Shown here piece by piece: positions 37,359 to 45,824 of a stretch of DNA of 64,000 nucleotides. Every line of letters begins with the position of its first letter. The first letter of the stretch is position 1. The stretch spans positions 456,249 to 520,248 of the forward strand of contig NZ_JAUSSR010000003.1 of the NCBI RefSeq assembly GCF_030812475.1, in the 5' to 3' direction. Under the pieces are notes generated by a model, which made no database searches, was not told the DNA's origin, and saw only the letters and a program-made list of their open reading frames with translations. The position numbers and the translations under genes are program-made. This stretch comes from Pseudomonas lini (GTDB lineage: Bacteria; Pseudomonadota; Gammaproteobacteria; Pseudomonadales; Pseudomonadaceae).

Positions 37359-38183
37359 ATGCCCTTCGTAACCATAGATGGACAACCGCTCCACTACATC
37401 GATCAAGGCACAGGCCCGGCAGTGCTGCTGGCCGGCAGCTATCTCTGGGACCAGGCCATGTGGGCGCCGCAGATTGCCGCCCTGTCGCCACACTACCGGG
37501 TCATTGCCCCGGACCTGTGGGGCCATGGCCAGTCCGGGCCAATACCGCAAACCACCACTTCACTGGATGACATCGCTCGTCAGGGATTGGTCTTGCTCGA
37601 TCATCTGGACATCGAATGCGTCACGTTGGTGGGGCTTTCGGTCGGTGGCATGTGGGGCGCGCGCCTGGCTTTATCTGCGCCCGGGCGAATCAATGGCCTG
37701 GTGCTGATGGACACCTGGCTCGGCGCCGAGCCGGACCCGACCCGTGAATATTATTTTTCATTGTTGAAACAGATCGAAGAGGGCGGCGTGATAACGCCAC
37801 AGCTGCTGGATGTCATTGTGCCGATCTTCTTCCATCCCGATATCGACCGGGACTCGGCGCTTTTTCAGGATTTCCGTGAGTCGTTGGCGGCGCTGCCATC
37901 GGATCGTCTGCGGCAAAGCATCGTGCCAATGGGGCGTATTACGTTTGGCCGGGGTGATCTGCTGTCGCGCCTGGGGGAGCTGGACGCTGACGCCACGCTG
38001 CTGATGTGCGGGGACCAGGATCAACCACGGCCACCGGCAGAAACCCGGGAAATGGCCGAGTTGATCGGTTGCCCGTACGTGCTGGTGCCGGAGGCGGGGC
38101 ATATCTCCAATCTGGAGAATGCGCCGTTCGTTACAGATGAACTGCTAACGTTTTTAGCCCAGAGAAATTCAGCGAAACCTTGA
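37359..38183 (+). CDS. Alpha/beta hydrolase
   Basis: Predicted hydrolase of 274 residues with the alpha/beta fold. The oxyanion region VLLAGSYLWD, the nucleophile elbow GLSVGGMWG (Ser near 97), the acid in LLMCGDQDQP and the catalytic His in PEAGHISNLENAP are visible. There is no signal peptide, so it acts in the cytoplasm. The start ATG follows CAAGGAAAC; reading frames beginning upstream run through the REPIN. It sits between pvdL and the dsb operon, separated from pvdL by a REPIN, and no PvdS box was found before it. A pyoverdine role is therefore unproven. It is not a PvdG-type thioesterase by motif. Confidence 0.85.
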   Translation: MPFVTIDGQPLHYIDQGTGPAVLLAGSYLWDQAMWAPQIAALSPHYRVIAPDLWGHGQSGPIPQTTTSLDDIARQGLVLLDHLDIECVTLVGLSVGGMWGARLALSAPGRINGLVLMDTWLGAEPDPTREYYFSLLKQIEEGGVITPQLLDVIVPIFFHPDIDRDSALFQDFRESLAALPSDRLRQSIVPMGRITFGRGDLLSRLGELDADATLLMCGDQDQPRPPAETREMAELIGCPYVLVPEAGHISNLENAPFVTDELLTFLAQRNSAKP

Positions 38184-38201
38184 GTAAAAGATCGCAGCCC
38201 C

Positions 38202-38302
38202 CTGTAGGAGCGAGCTTGCTCGCGAAAAACGCAAGGACAACGCGTGCATCCTGAAAGAACGCGTTATCGTTGACGACCATCGCGAGCAAGCTCGCTCCTA
38301 CT
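38202..38302. repeat. REPIN between convergent hydrolase and dsbG genes
   Basis: Inverted REP arms at about 38202-38225 and 38280-38300 enclose a spacer ending GCGTTATCGTTGACGACC, related to the spacers at 24.1 kb and 47.7 kb. The right arm overlaps the last codons of dsbG and supplies its TAG stop. Confidence 0.88.
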
Positions 38303-39068
38303 TGGGCCCGAGAATCTTCACCAGTTTGTCCGGCGACGGCGCGCCTTGCTGCTGTTGCAACTCACCCTTGTCATCCATATAGAAAATCGCCGGTGTCGCA
38401 GACAACTCCAGCTCTTCCATCAACTGCATGTTCGCCGCCAGCTTCGCCTGAATCGCCGGCGGCACGTCTTTCAGGGCCTTGAGCGAGCTGCCCTTGCCGG
38501 CGCCTTCATGCTCTTGCAAGGCTTTCTGCGGGTCCTTGGCAGCCAGCAGCGCCGCCGATTTACCCGGGCTGTCCTCGCGGATGATGCCGACCATGATGTG
38601 GCGCAACTGCACCTTGCCGGCATTCACCCACGGCCGCGCCTGTTCCCAGAACATATTGCAGTAAGGGCAGTTCGGATCGCTGAACATGTAGACGACCCGC
38701 GGTGCGTCTTTTTTGCCGTCGGCGATCCAGTGGCTGGTTTCCATTTTGCCCCAGATTTCTTTCGCCATCGGTGCGTAAACCAGCTTCTGCAACGGCGCGC
38801 TGCTCAGGTCATTGCCCTCGGCGTCATACAGGTTGCCCAGCAGGACATGCTTGCCATCCGGGGTCAGGTACAGTGCCATGCCCCGGTTCTGATACTGTGC
38901 CGCATAGCCGCGCAACCCGTCGGGGGCATCGAATTGACCGACGATTTTCGCACCTTTGGCTTCGATCTTTTTGATCGCTTCTGGCAGTTCTTCGGCAGCC
39001 TGCACCGACGGCAGGTGCAGCAGGGTGGCACCCAGGGCCAGTGTCAACAGGTGGCGGAGGCGGGGCAT
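38298..39068 (-). CDS. dsbG: Thiol:disulfide interchange protein DsbG
   Basis: Periplasmic protein-disulfide isomerase/chaperone of 256 residues. A signal peptide (to about residue 24, SVQAAEE) precedes a dimerisation domain and a thioredoxin-like domain with the active site SDPNCPYCNMFWEQ (CPYC) and the cis-Pro loop LSATPAIFYMD. DsbG protects single cysteines and needs electrons from DsbD. The gene overlaps the preceding membrane thioredoxin gene by 25 bases and is the last gene of the dsbD operon. Its TAG stop is part of a REP arm. This set matches PA2476-PA2478 of P. aeruginosa. Confidence 0.93.
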   Translation of the reverse strand: MPRLRHLLTLALGATLLHLPSVQAAEELPEAIKKIEAKGAKIVGQFDAPDGLRGYAAQYQNRGMALYLTPDGKHVLLGNLYDAEGNDLSSAPLQKLVYAPMAKEIWGKMETSHWIADGKKDAPRVVYMFSDPNCPYCNMFWEQARPWVNAGKVQLRHIMVGIIREDSPGKSAALLAAKDPQKALQEHEGAGKGSSLKALKDVPPAIQAKLAANMQLMEELELSATPAIFYMDDKGELQQQQGAPSPDKLVKILGPK

Positions 39069-39910
39069 GGCGGTTTCCTTGAAGAAGTGGCTGGTGTGAC
39101 TGGATTAGTGGTATCGAAGCTTTCCAGGGCGCGAGCCAGGCTGGCTTCCGACAGCTCTCCCAGATGGCTGCCCAGCAAGCGACCTTCGGGGCTATAGAAC
39201 AGCGTAGTCGGCAATGCCATGGAACCGACGGCCTGGCCCAATCGGCCGCCGCCATCGAACAGGACGTTGGACAGGCTCAGGCCCTGGGTTTCCAGATAGG
39301 TGCTGACGCTTTGCATGCTTTCGGCCTGGTTGACGAATAGAAAGGTCAGGTCCGGGCGCTGGTGTTGTGCGTCTTCCAGCACCGGCATCTCCCGGCGACA
39401 GGGCGGGCACCAGGTGGCCCAGAGATTGATCACCAGCGGGCCGCCCTTGTAGTCGGCCAGTTGCACGGTTTCACCCGCGGCATTGCGCAGGGTGATTTCC
39501 GGCAGGCGTGTGCCTTGCTCGTAAATCGTCAGGGAAAACGTCGCCAGCAGCCAGAATGCCAGACCGCTGGCCACGCCAAATCCCAGGGGGCGGCGCAAGC
39601 CGGGGCGACGCCAGCCTCGGTACAAGGCAGCGAGCAGCAGCACGATCACCCCCGGCCAGGCCAGGAAACCGCCGTCGCGCAGGTCGATCATCTGCCACGG
39701 ATCGTCCCGATAATGGGTCCAGTAACGGGCGACAAAACCCACTCGCGCCGCCAGCATGCCCAGCAGGAACAGGCTGAACAGCGCTGACTCGGGATTCTCG
39801 CCGCCGCGCTTGGCCACCCGCCAGCCGACAAAGGTCGCCAGCGCAAAGGCACTGATCAGCAGCAGGTGATTAAGCGCAATGGCAAAGGTGCCGAGGGTGA
39901 AAGTCAGCAT
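39044..39910 (-). CDS. Membrane-anchored TlpA-type thioredoxin with Lgt-like N-terminal domain
   Basis: Integral membrane protein of 288 residues. The first 150 residues contain several hydrophobic segments. Within them AARVGFVARYWTHYRDDPWQ and LRDGGFLAWPGV recall the core of prolipoprotein diacylglyceryl transferase (Lgt), though the essential Lgt catalytic set is not obvious. The rest is a periplasmic TlpA/ResA-type thioredoxin domain with WATWCPPCRREMP (CPPC, near residue 176) and a cis-Pro SMALPTTLFY. The ATG overlaps the dsbD stop (TAATG) and the end overlaps dsbG, so the three are tightly coupled. It probably relays electrons between DsbD and periplasmic targets. Confidence 0.85.
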   Translation of the reverse strand: MLTFTLGTFAIALNHLLLISAFALATFVGWRVAKRGGENPESALFSLFLLGMLAARVGFVARYWTHYRDDPWQMIDLRDGGFLAWPGVIVLLLAALYRGWRRPGLRRPLGFGVASGLAFWLLATFSLTIYEQGTRLPEITLRNAAGETVQLADYKGGPLVINLWATWCPPCRREMPVLEDAQHQRPDLTFLFVNQAESMQSVSTYLETQGLSLSNVLFDGGGRLGQAVGSMALPTTLFYSPEGRLLGSHLGELSEASLARALESFDTTNPVTPATSSRKPPCPASATC

Positions 39911-41658
39911 TAACGGGCGTCTCGGGTAGTGGTCCAACGTTGCAGGAAGGTGTCGGCATCGACCTCGCCGGTGATGCGCTGGCTGCGGCGCTCGATGCCG
40001 TCGGCGCCGATCCACAGCAGGCTTGGTGGTCCCGGCACTTTATAGCGGGCGAGCAATTCGCGGCTGGCGGCATCGTCGGCGGTGACGTCCAGCCGTAGCA
40101 AGCGCACATCGCTCAAGGCTTGCAGCACATGGGCTTTGCCGAACACCTGCTTTTCCATGATTTTGCACGACACGCACCAGTCGGCGTAGTAGTCCAGCAG
40201 CACCCATTGGCCTTGAGCCTTGGCCGCGTCAAGTTCCCGTTGCAATGCGTCAGGGTCCTTGATGGTGATGAAGGCATCATGGCCGACAGCATTTGTGGCA
40301 CTGCCTGAGTTCGAAGCGCTGTAGACCTGCAATGGCTTGTACAGGTCATCGCTGCCGCCTGCGGCACCGATCACCAACAGGCTGCCCCACAAGCCCAGCA
40401 ATATCGAACTGGCGCCAAACAGGTGGGCGACGCGACCGAAGCCTTCCGATTGTTTCCAGGCACTGTAGGCCGCGATCAACAACAAGGCACCGCACATGCC
40501 GACCCACAGGGATTCATCCAGCACCGGGCGTACCAGCAGTAGCGCGGTGGCGAGAAACAGGAAGCCGAACACGCCTTTAAGCAGATTCATCCAGGCGCCG
40601 GGTTTGGGCAGGAAGCGATTGCCGACAGTGACCAGCAACAACAGCGGCACGCCGATACCGATGCCCATGGCGAACAGGATCAGCCCGCCGTGCAGCGCGT
40701 TACCGCTTTGCGCGATATAGAGCAGAGCGCCGGCCAATGGAGCGGTCATGCACGGGCCGACCAGCAAACCGGACACGGCCCCCAGGACGCCCGCACCAAT
40801 CAGGCTGCCACCGCGCTGATTGCGCGAGACATTCTCCAGGCGATCACGCACGGCGACCGGCAGTTGCAACTCGAAGAAGCCAAACATCGGCAATGCCAGC
40901 AGCACAAACACGGCGGCAAAAGTGCCCAACAGCCAGGGATTCTGCAGCAGCGCCTGAAGGTTCGCGCCAAGCATTGCAGCGAGTACGCCCATGGCCGCAT
41001 ACACCAGCGCCATGCAGATGACATAGCTGCTGGCCAAGGCGAAACCACGTTTAGGTGAGGCGCCACTGCCAACGATCAAGCCGGCGAGGATTGGCAGCAT
41101 AGGCAAGGTGCAAGGGGTGAAGGCCAGCATCAGTCCCAAACCGAAGAACACCAACAGGCTCCAGCCCAGTGCCCGCTGTTGCAGGCCGCTGGCCAAGGCT
41201 TGATCCGGCGCTTCGACAGCCCCTGCTGCAGCTGTTGAAGTAGCCGCTTTGCCACCCAGATCAACAAGCTGGGTTTGAGGTGGATAACACAAACCGGCAT
41301 CGGCACACCCCTGGAAGCCCACCTTGATCTGACCCGTTGCCCCCTCTGGAATCTTCAGCTCCAGACCCTGGCGGTAGACCTGCTGTTCGCCAAAGAACTC
41401 GTCGCTATGGGATTCGCCCTGGGGCAGCACGGGTTTGTGTTCTGCGGGCAACCCGTCGAATTTGAGGCGTTGCTGGTACAGGTAGTAGCCATCGGCGATC
41501 TGCCAATAGAGCTGGGTTTCACCGGATTCCAGGCGCTCGGATGTGAAAACGAACGCCTTACCGACGGGAAGAAAATCAGGTTTGGTATCGAACGGATTGG
41601 TCCCCGCCTGGGCCAGGCCCGAGATCAGGAGAACGAAAAATAGAAACAGTCGACGCAT
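39910..41658 (-). CDS. dsbD: Thiol:disulfide interchange protein DsbD
   Basis: Inner-membrane electron conduit of 582 residues carrying reducing power from cytoplasmic thioredoxin to the periplasm. Order: signal peptide (1-18); N-terminal immunoglobulin-like domain with GCADAGLCYPP; membrane domain with eight hydrophobic segments containing the paired cysteines in FTPCTLPMLP and VGPCMTAPLAG; C-terminal thioredoxin domain with YYADWCVSCKIMEKQVF. The ATG at 41658 starts the signal peptide; a GTG at 41694 is rejected. It heads the dsbD-tlpA-dsbG operon. The adjacent two-component genes match the PA2478-PA2480 arrangement, apart from the inserted hemopexin-like gene. Confidence 0.94.
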   Translation of the reverse strand: MRRLFLFFVLLISGLAQAGTNPFDTKPDFLPVGKAFVFTSERLESGETQLYWQIADGYYLYQQRLKFDGLPAEHKPVLPQGESHSDEFFGEQQVYRQGLELKIPEGATGQIKVGFQGCADAGLCYPPQTQLVDLGGKAATSTAAAGAVEAPDQALASGLQQRALGWSLLVFFGLGLMLAFTPCTLPMLPILAGLIVGSGASPKRGFALASSYVICMALVYAAMGVLAAMLGANLQALLQNPWLLGTFAAVFVLLALPMFGFFELQLPVAVRDRLENVSRNQRGGSLIGAGVLGAVSGLLVGPCMTAPLAGALLYIAQSGNALHGGLILFAMGIGIGVPLLLLVTVGNRFLPKPGAWMNLLKGVFGFLFLATALLLVRPVLDESLWVGMCGALLLIAAYSAWKQSEGFGRVAHLFGASSILLGLWGSLLVIGAAGGSDDLYKPLQVYSASNSGSATNAVGHDAFITIKDPDALQRELDAAKAQGQWVLLDYYADWCVSCKIMEKQVFGKAHVLQALSDVRLLRLDVTADDAASRELLARYKVPGPPSLLWIGADGIERRSQRITGEVDADTFLQRWTTTRDAR

Positions 41659-41799
41659 ATGGGTAAGCCTTGTCCCTGTGCAATTGAGGTGCACAATGTC
41701 GGGCGGCGATTAACCAGTGATTAACCGCCGCGCAATGCTGCCAGGGGCTTGGGAAGCTCAGTCGCGTAACAGTCCGGGCCAGGCGTCCTCAGGCAGTGA

Positions 41800-41891
41800 G
41801 TGGCAGTCATACCCGTTGTCGTAATTGACTGGCAATAGGGTGCTCATCGAGTGTTGCGTTGTCAGCAATGTTGAATCGACTGTACGTGTTG
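41800..41891 (-). pseudogene. Degenerate fragment of a second hemopexin-like gene copy
   Basis: Directly after the stop of the hemopexin-like gene the minus strand still encodes, in a shifted frame, KNDNTYSRFNIADNATLDEH. After another shift it encodes LPVNYDNGYDCHSLPEDAWP before a stop. Both pieces align with residues 23-55 of the intact protein (KDDNTYSRFYMGDN, then TPVNYGNWHDF). The DNA of this stretch is also visibly similar to 42537-42636. At least two frameshifts separate the parts, so it is a decayed partial copy or a lost C-terminal repeat. Confidence 0.7.
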
Positions 41892-42695
41892 TCATTTTTT
41901 AAAGGGACGGGAACTCGAGGCCACTCCGAAATTCACTAGAGCCAGAATTTCATCGCTTATCACTGGTTCAGGTTCTGGATCGCGTAAAAGGCTGGCCCAG
42001 GAGCTCTCACTGACTTTCGTCGGGCCATCAGCGACTTTGTTTTCCGGGATGTTGTAGGTGATATATTCGTTGTCTGTCAAGAAAATATAGAGATGGCTGT
42101 CGCGCAGCGTCCGATCGTTTTGTGCGGCTGTTATCATTCGATGCTGGTAAGGCGCCAGGCCAGGCCATGTCGTGTCGTTGATGGGTTCGATCTTCACCCT
42201 TCCAGCATGAGAGAGTCGGGCTGCAAATTTAATGCGCATTGATTGACCGTTGTTCATGAGAAAACGGAATGTGTTGAAGTCAAATAATGGGTCCTCCCAC
42301 CATGTGCCTGCAATGATGTTTTTGAAATATGGAACAATTTCATGCCATAGGGTCCTCTGTACCGGGCGGTGGTAGACTACTTTATCTTCGTCTTGATCAT
42401 ACTTGCAGACCATTGGCGTTGATCCATCATAATAGAATAACCAGAGATGGTCCTGGTCGCCGTTATTCGAATGTTCAGGTTCAATATGCCGTGTCGTGAA
42501 GCCAAATCGCAGGTTTTTGACGTGCTTGTGAAAGTCGTGCCAGTTACCGTAATTGACCGGCGTGGGGTACTTGTCGGGTGTGTCGTTGTCACCCATATAG
42601 AATCGGCTGTACGTATTGTCATCCTTGAAGAAGAAGTAAATTTTATCTTTTCCCGAACGCCAGTCGACGGCGACAAAGTTTTTTAAGGTTTTCAT
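41892..42695 (-). CDS. Hemopexin-repeat-like protein
   Basis: A 267-residue protein without signal peptide or membrane segment. The N-terminus (FVAVDWRSGKDKIYFFFKDD, then YSRFYMGDNDTPDKYPTPV) and the C-terminal stretch DSHLYIFLTDNEYITYNIPE with KVADGPTKVSESSWASLL follow the hemopexin repeat pattern: paired aromatic strands, an acidic turn, then a Pro and Trp. Between them lie WLFYYDGSTPMVCKYD-like segments that may be further blades. Bacterial hemopexin-like proteins include photopexins and are sometimes tied to insect or host interaction; function here is unknown. Codon use and local AT content differ from neighbours, suggesting recent acquisition. A good AAAGGA site precedes the ATG. Confidence 0.68.
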   Translation of the reverse strand: MKTLKNFVAVDWRSGKDKIYFFFKDDNTYSRFYMGDNDTPDKYPTPVNYGNWHDFHKHVKNLRFGFTTRHIEPEHSNNGDQDHLWLFYYDGSTPMVCKYDQDEDKVVYHRPVQRTLWHEIVPYFKNIIAGTWWEDPLFDFNTFRFLMNNGQSMRIKFAARLSHAGRVKIEPINDTTWPGLAPYQHRMITAAQNDRTLRDSHLYIFLTDNEYITYNIPENKVADGPTKVSESSWASLLRDPEPEPVISDEILALVNFGVASSSRPFKK

Positions 42696-43028
42696 GATTG
42701 AGTCCTTTCAGTTGAATTTTCAATGTCTTCTTGTGGTGCCGTTTTATTCGGTTTGTGGCTGTATCAGTCTTGCTGTTTGCTGGTTTTATATTAATGACTT
42801 ATCTTGATATCCAGAATGGTTTGTATGTGTCAATTTTAGACACGGAATTACTGTTACCGGGAATCGGTTATATAAATGTAAACCGGGTCGGTAATTGTTG
42901 GGGTAATTGTTGGCGAACTGGAGCGGCAGCACAACGTCACGAAGTCGCTTTTCCTTCGTCGAAGCACTCGTCATAATTTGGCCTTAATCCTCATCTGTTC
43001 CACTCGTGTTTTTGCTCAGGGAGCTCCC
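42696..43028. other. AT-rich 333-base intergenic region
   Basis: This gap between the divergent hemopexin-like gene and the response regulator is AT-rich on its left two thirds. A plus-strand frame from a GTG at 42731 encodes a hydrophobic stretch (VSVLLFAGFILMTYLDIQNG) but has no ribosome site and runs into GC-rich sequence with no family features, so I do not call it a gene. A short direct repeat (GGTAATTGTTGG, twice) lies near 42890-42915. Confidence 0.4.
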
Positions 43029-43709
43029 ATGCACGTACTGGTTTGCGAAGACGATGAGCTGATCGCCAGCGGCATCGTCGCCGGCCTGACCGCTCAGGGC
43101 CTGACAGTGGAGCATGTGGCCACCGCCTCGGCGGCCCGGGCGATGCTCAAGGTCGCCGAATTCGATGTCATGGTGCTCGATCTCGGCCTTCCTGATGAAG
43201 ACGGCTTGAAGCTGTTGCAGCAGTTGCGACACAGTGGCCTCGAAATTCCGGTGCTGATCCTCACCGCCCGGGATTCGGTGACCGACCGGGTCGACGGTTT
43301 GCAGGCCGGTGCCGACGATTACCTGCTTAAACCCTTCGATCTGCGCGAACTGGCGGCTCGTCTGTACACCTTGTTACGCCGGGTGGCCGGGCGCAGCGTC
43401 AACCTGATCGAGCACGGCGCGCTGACGTACGATCCGAGCAGTCGCGAAACCATCCTCGGCGGCCAGCCGGTGGACCTGTCGCGTCGTGAGCAGGCATTAT
43501 TGCAGGCCTTGCTGCATAACCGTGGCCGGGTGCTGTCCACCGAGCAACTGAAGGACAGTGTCTACGGGTTCAACGATGAACTGGAAAGTAACGCCCTCAA
43601 CGTGCACATCCATCACCTGCGGCGCAAACTCGGTAACGGTATCGTCGAAACGGTGCGCGGCCTGGGTTATCGCCTGGGGCCGGCGGATGGCGGAGATCAA
43701 TCGAAGTGA
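43029..43709 (+). CDS. OmpR-family response regulator
   Basis: Transcription factor of 226 residues. Receiver domain (1-115) with CEDDE and the phospho-acceptor Asp51 in VLDLGLPDEDG, and Lys in LLKPFDLRE. The C-terminal winged helix (130-220) shows DLSRREQALLQALLHNRGRV and ALNVHIHHLRRKLG with GLGYRL. The start at 43029 follows a GGGAGCTCC site; frames from 42978 add a non-family leader. The stop codon overlaps the kinase start. The pair corresponds in position to PA2479/PA2480, next to dsbD, so it may control the dsb operon; that is inferred from neighbourhood only. Confidence 0.92.
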   Translation: MHVLVCEDDELIASGIVAGLTAQGLTVEHVATASAARAMLKVAEFDVMVLDLGLPDEDGLKLLQQLRHSGLEIPVLILTARDSVTDRVDGLQAGADDYLLKPFDLRELAARLYTLLRRVAGRSVNLIEHGALTYDPSSRETILGGQPVDLSRREQALLQALLHNRGRVLSTEQLKDSVYGFNDELESNALNVHIHHLRRKLGNGIVETVRGLGYRLGPADGGDQSK

Positions 43710-45031
43710 TGAGCCTGCGTTTGCGCCTGAGCCTTACGTTAGGCGCCGCTTTTACGCTGATTTGGGCCTTGGCGGCGGCCTGGATGCTCAGCGACTTGCG
43801 CAATCAAATGATGTTTTCCCTCGACCAGCGGCTGGTGGCATCGGCGCGCATGGTCGCCGGGCTGATGGAGCAACTGCCGGCGTTGCCGAGCAAGGGCGAG
43901 GGCACCCATTTCAGCGCCGAACAACTGACAATTCCCGGCGGCATGGCGTGTCAGGTCAGTTCGTTGCGCGGCGAAATCCTCGCCCGCAGTCACTCCGACC
44001 CACAACAAACCCTGGAAGCCGAGAAGATGGGCTTCCACGATCAAATGATCGACGGTGCGCCGTGGCGCAGTTTCACCCTGGCCCGCGGCGATCTGCGCAT
44101 CACCACGGCCGATCGGCAGATCGAGCGCGAAGCCCTGAACATGTCGATCCTGCTGGCCGCTTCGGTGCCGGTAGGCGTGGCGTTGCTTGGCTGCCTGTGC
44201 CTGCTCTGGCTCGGCATCGGTCAGGGGCTGGCACCGCTCAACCGGATGCGTGACGCCTTGAAACGGCGCAGCGCCGATTCCCTGGAGCCGTTGCAGATCC
44301 AGCCGTTGCCCAGTGAACTGCAACCCTTGTTCGATACCCAGAACCAGCTGTTGCAGCGGATCGGCAAGACCATCGAGCGCGAGCGCCGCCTGACCGGTGA
44401 CGCGGCCCACGAGTTGCGCAGCCCGCTGACGGCGATCAAGACCCACTTGCAAGTGGCGCGCATGACCGAAGGCGCAGCCCGTGACCAGTCCCTGGCCCGG
44501 GCCGAAGAAGGCGCCGATCGCCTGCATCGGACCCTTGAGCAATTGCTGCTGCTGGCGCGGGTCGAGGGCAGTCTGTCGTTCGATGACGGCGCGCAGTGCA
44601 GCGCTGAGCAAGTGGCTAAACTGGCGATTCAGGATGCCGCCAGCGGTGATCGCCAACGGATCAGATTCCTGGTGCCGCCGAAGATCTCTCATGCCCCGGT
44701 GCAAATGCCGGCCGTATTGTCCATCGCGGCGCTGCGCAACCTGCTGGACAACGCCTTGCGTCACACCCCCAATGACGGGCCTGTGGAGCTGAGTCTGGAG
44801 ACCACCGGTGATCATGTGCAGTTTGTGGTGCGCGACCATGGGCCGGGCATTGCCGAAGATGATTTGCAACACCTGACCCAGCGTTTCTGGCGCAACGGTC
44901 AGAGCACCGGCTGTGGCCTGGGACTGGCGATTGTCCAGGCCATCGTCCAGCGCTGCGGTTGTACTCTGCATTTCGACAGCCGACCGGATGGGTTGCGTGT
45001 AGAACTGACCATGCCGCTGCAACCCGTCTGA
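43709..45031 (+). CDS. QseC-type sensor histidine kinase
   Basis: Inner-membrane kinase of 440 residues with two membrane segments (about 8-28 and 148-172) enclosing a periplasmic sensor of about 120 residues. The HisKA motif is GDAAHELRSPLTAIKTHLQ. The ATP-binding domain has the N-box LRNLLDNALRHTP, the G1 box VRDHGPGIAEDD and the G2 box GCGLGLAIV. Its ATG overlaps the regulator stop (TGATG). A GTG three bases earlier is an equivalent choice. It is followed by a REPIN rather than another gene. The signal is unknown; redox or copper are guesses suggested only by the adjacent dsb genes. Confidence 0.92.
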   Translation: MSLRLRLSLTLGAAFTLIWALAAAWMLSDLRNQMMFSLDQRLVASARMVAGLMEQLPALPSKGEGTHFSAEQLTIPGGMACQVSSLRGEILARSHSDPQQTLEAEKMGFHDQMIDGAPWRSFTLARGDLRITTADRQIEREALNMSILLAASVPVGVALLGCLCLLWLGIGQGLAPLNRMRDALKRRSADSLEPLQIQPLPSELQPLFDTQNQLLQRIGKTIERERRLTGDAAHELRSPLTAIKTHLQVARMTEGAARDQSLARAEEGADRLHRTLEQLLLLARVEGSLSFDDGAQCSAEQVAKLAIQDAASGDRQRIRFLVPPKISHAPVQMPAVLSIAALRNLLDNALRHTPNDGPVELSLETTGDHVQFVVRDHGPGIAEDDLQHLTQRFWRNGQSTGCGLGLAIVQAIVQRCGCTLHFDSRPDGLRVELTMPLQPV

Positions 45032-45047
45032 CCAACACCACAAAACC

Positions 45048-45157
45048 CCTGTAGGAGCTGGCTTGTCGGGTCGCCGCATCGCAGCGAAGAGGCCATCACC
45101 CGCACCATCAATGGCGCCTCACACGCCGCCTTCGCCGGCAAGCCGGCTCCTACATGG
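45048..45157. repeat. REPIN (variant REP type)
   Basis: Arms starting CCTGTAGGAGCTGGCTTGTC and ending CGGCAAGCCGGCTCCTAC are inverted, about 60 bases apart. The core differs from the TTGCTCGCGA type, so it belongs to a second REP subclass. It lies downstream of the kinase gene. Confidence 0.82.
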
Positions 45158-45263
45158 GATCTGCGTCGCTCATCAAATGTAACGCCTCTCCATTGGCATT
45201 CGAGCGCCCGCCGGCGTTATCGTCCCTGCCAGCTTTGACTCAATGGATTGAGGTAACAGCGCC

Positions 45264-45749
45264 ATGGATGCATCGATACTCATCTGCAAGGCAACCCCCG
45301 CCGACGCCGGCATCATCAGCCGCATCGTCGATCGCTCCATCCGCGTCGGTTGTGCGCTCGACCACCGCAACAACCCGCGAACGGTCGCCAACTGGACCCA
45401 TAACAAAACCATCGACCACGTGTTGCAGTGGCTGGCCGACCAACGGTTGTACCTGAACATCGCCCTGTTGCAGGACAAACCGGTCGGCGTCGCCATGGCG
45501 CAGATCAGCGGCAAGGTTGCCTTCTGTTACGTGCAACCTGAATGGTTTCGCCGGGGCGCCGGCCGAGCGCTGGTGCGCGACCTCGAGGGCTGGCTGATCG
45601 GCCGGGGTTTGAGCCAGGCCCGGCTCTACAGTACGCGTACCAGCGAATCCTTTTATCTGCACCTGGGCTACCGGCCGTGCGCCCAGACCTTAGCGGTCGC
45701 AGGTCTCCACGCCATTCCCATGCACAAGGGGCTGTCGCCCCATTCATGA
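45264..45749 (+). CDS. GNAT-family N-acetyltransferase
   Basis: Cytoplasmic acetyltransferase of 161 residues. It starts ILICKATPADAGIISRIVDR and carries the acetyl-CoA binding block FCYVQPEWFRRGAGRALVRD, with the R-R-G-A-G turn near residue 97, followed by ARLYSTRTSESFYLHLGYR typical of GNAT C-termini. The substrate is unknown. It lies just before the PvdS box of pvdH and has no such box itself. It is a normal standalone GNAT gene and is distinct from the siderophore acetylase at 22 kb. Confidence 0.85.
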   Translation: MDASILICKATPADAGIISRIVDRSIRVGCALDHRNNPRTVANWTHNKTIDHVLQWLADQRLYLNIALLQDKPVGVAMAQISGKVAFCYVQPEWFRRGAGRALVRDLEGWLIGRGLSQARLYSTRTSESFYLHLGYRPCAQTLAVAGLHAIPMHKGLSPHS

Positions 45750-45765
45750 AAGCAGGTCAGCGGGC

Positions 45766-45789
45766 TAAATCCCCGAGGCGTTGATGCGT
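45766..45789 (+). promoter_or_regulatory. PvdS-dependent promoter element of pvdH
   Basis: GC-TAAAT-CCC followed at exactly 16 bases by CGT, a complete match to the IS-box consensus. It lies 35 bases before the pvdH ATG. Confidence 0.9.
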
Positions 45790-45824
45790 TTCCACAACAG
45801 GAAAACCTTTTTAGGGGTCGAGAG

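Noticed and set aside
42731..42976. Possible small membrane protein from a GTG
   Set aside because: Hydrophobic start but no ribosome site, no family match and an abrupt composition change; left as intergenic.
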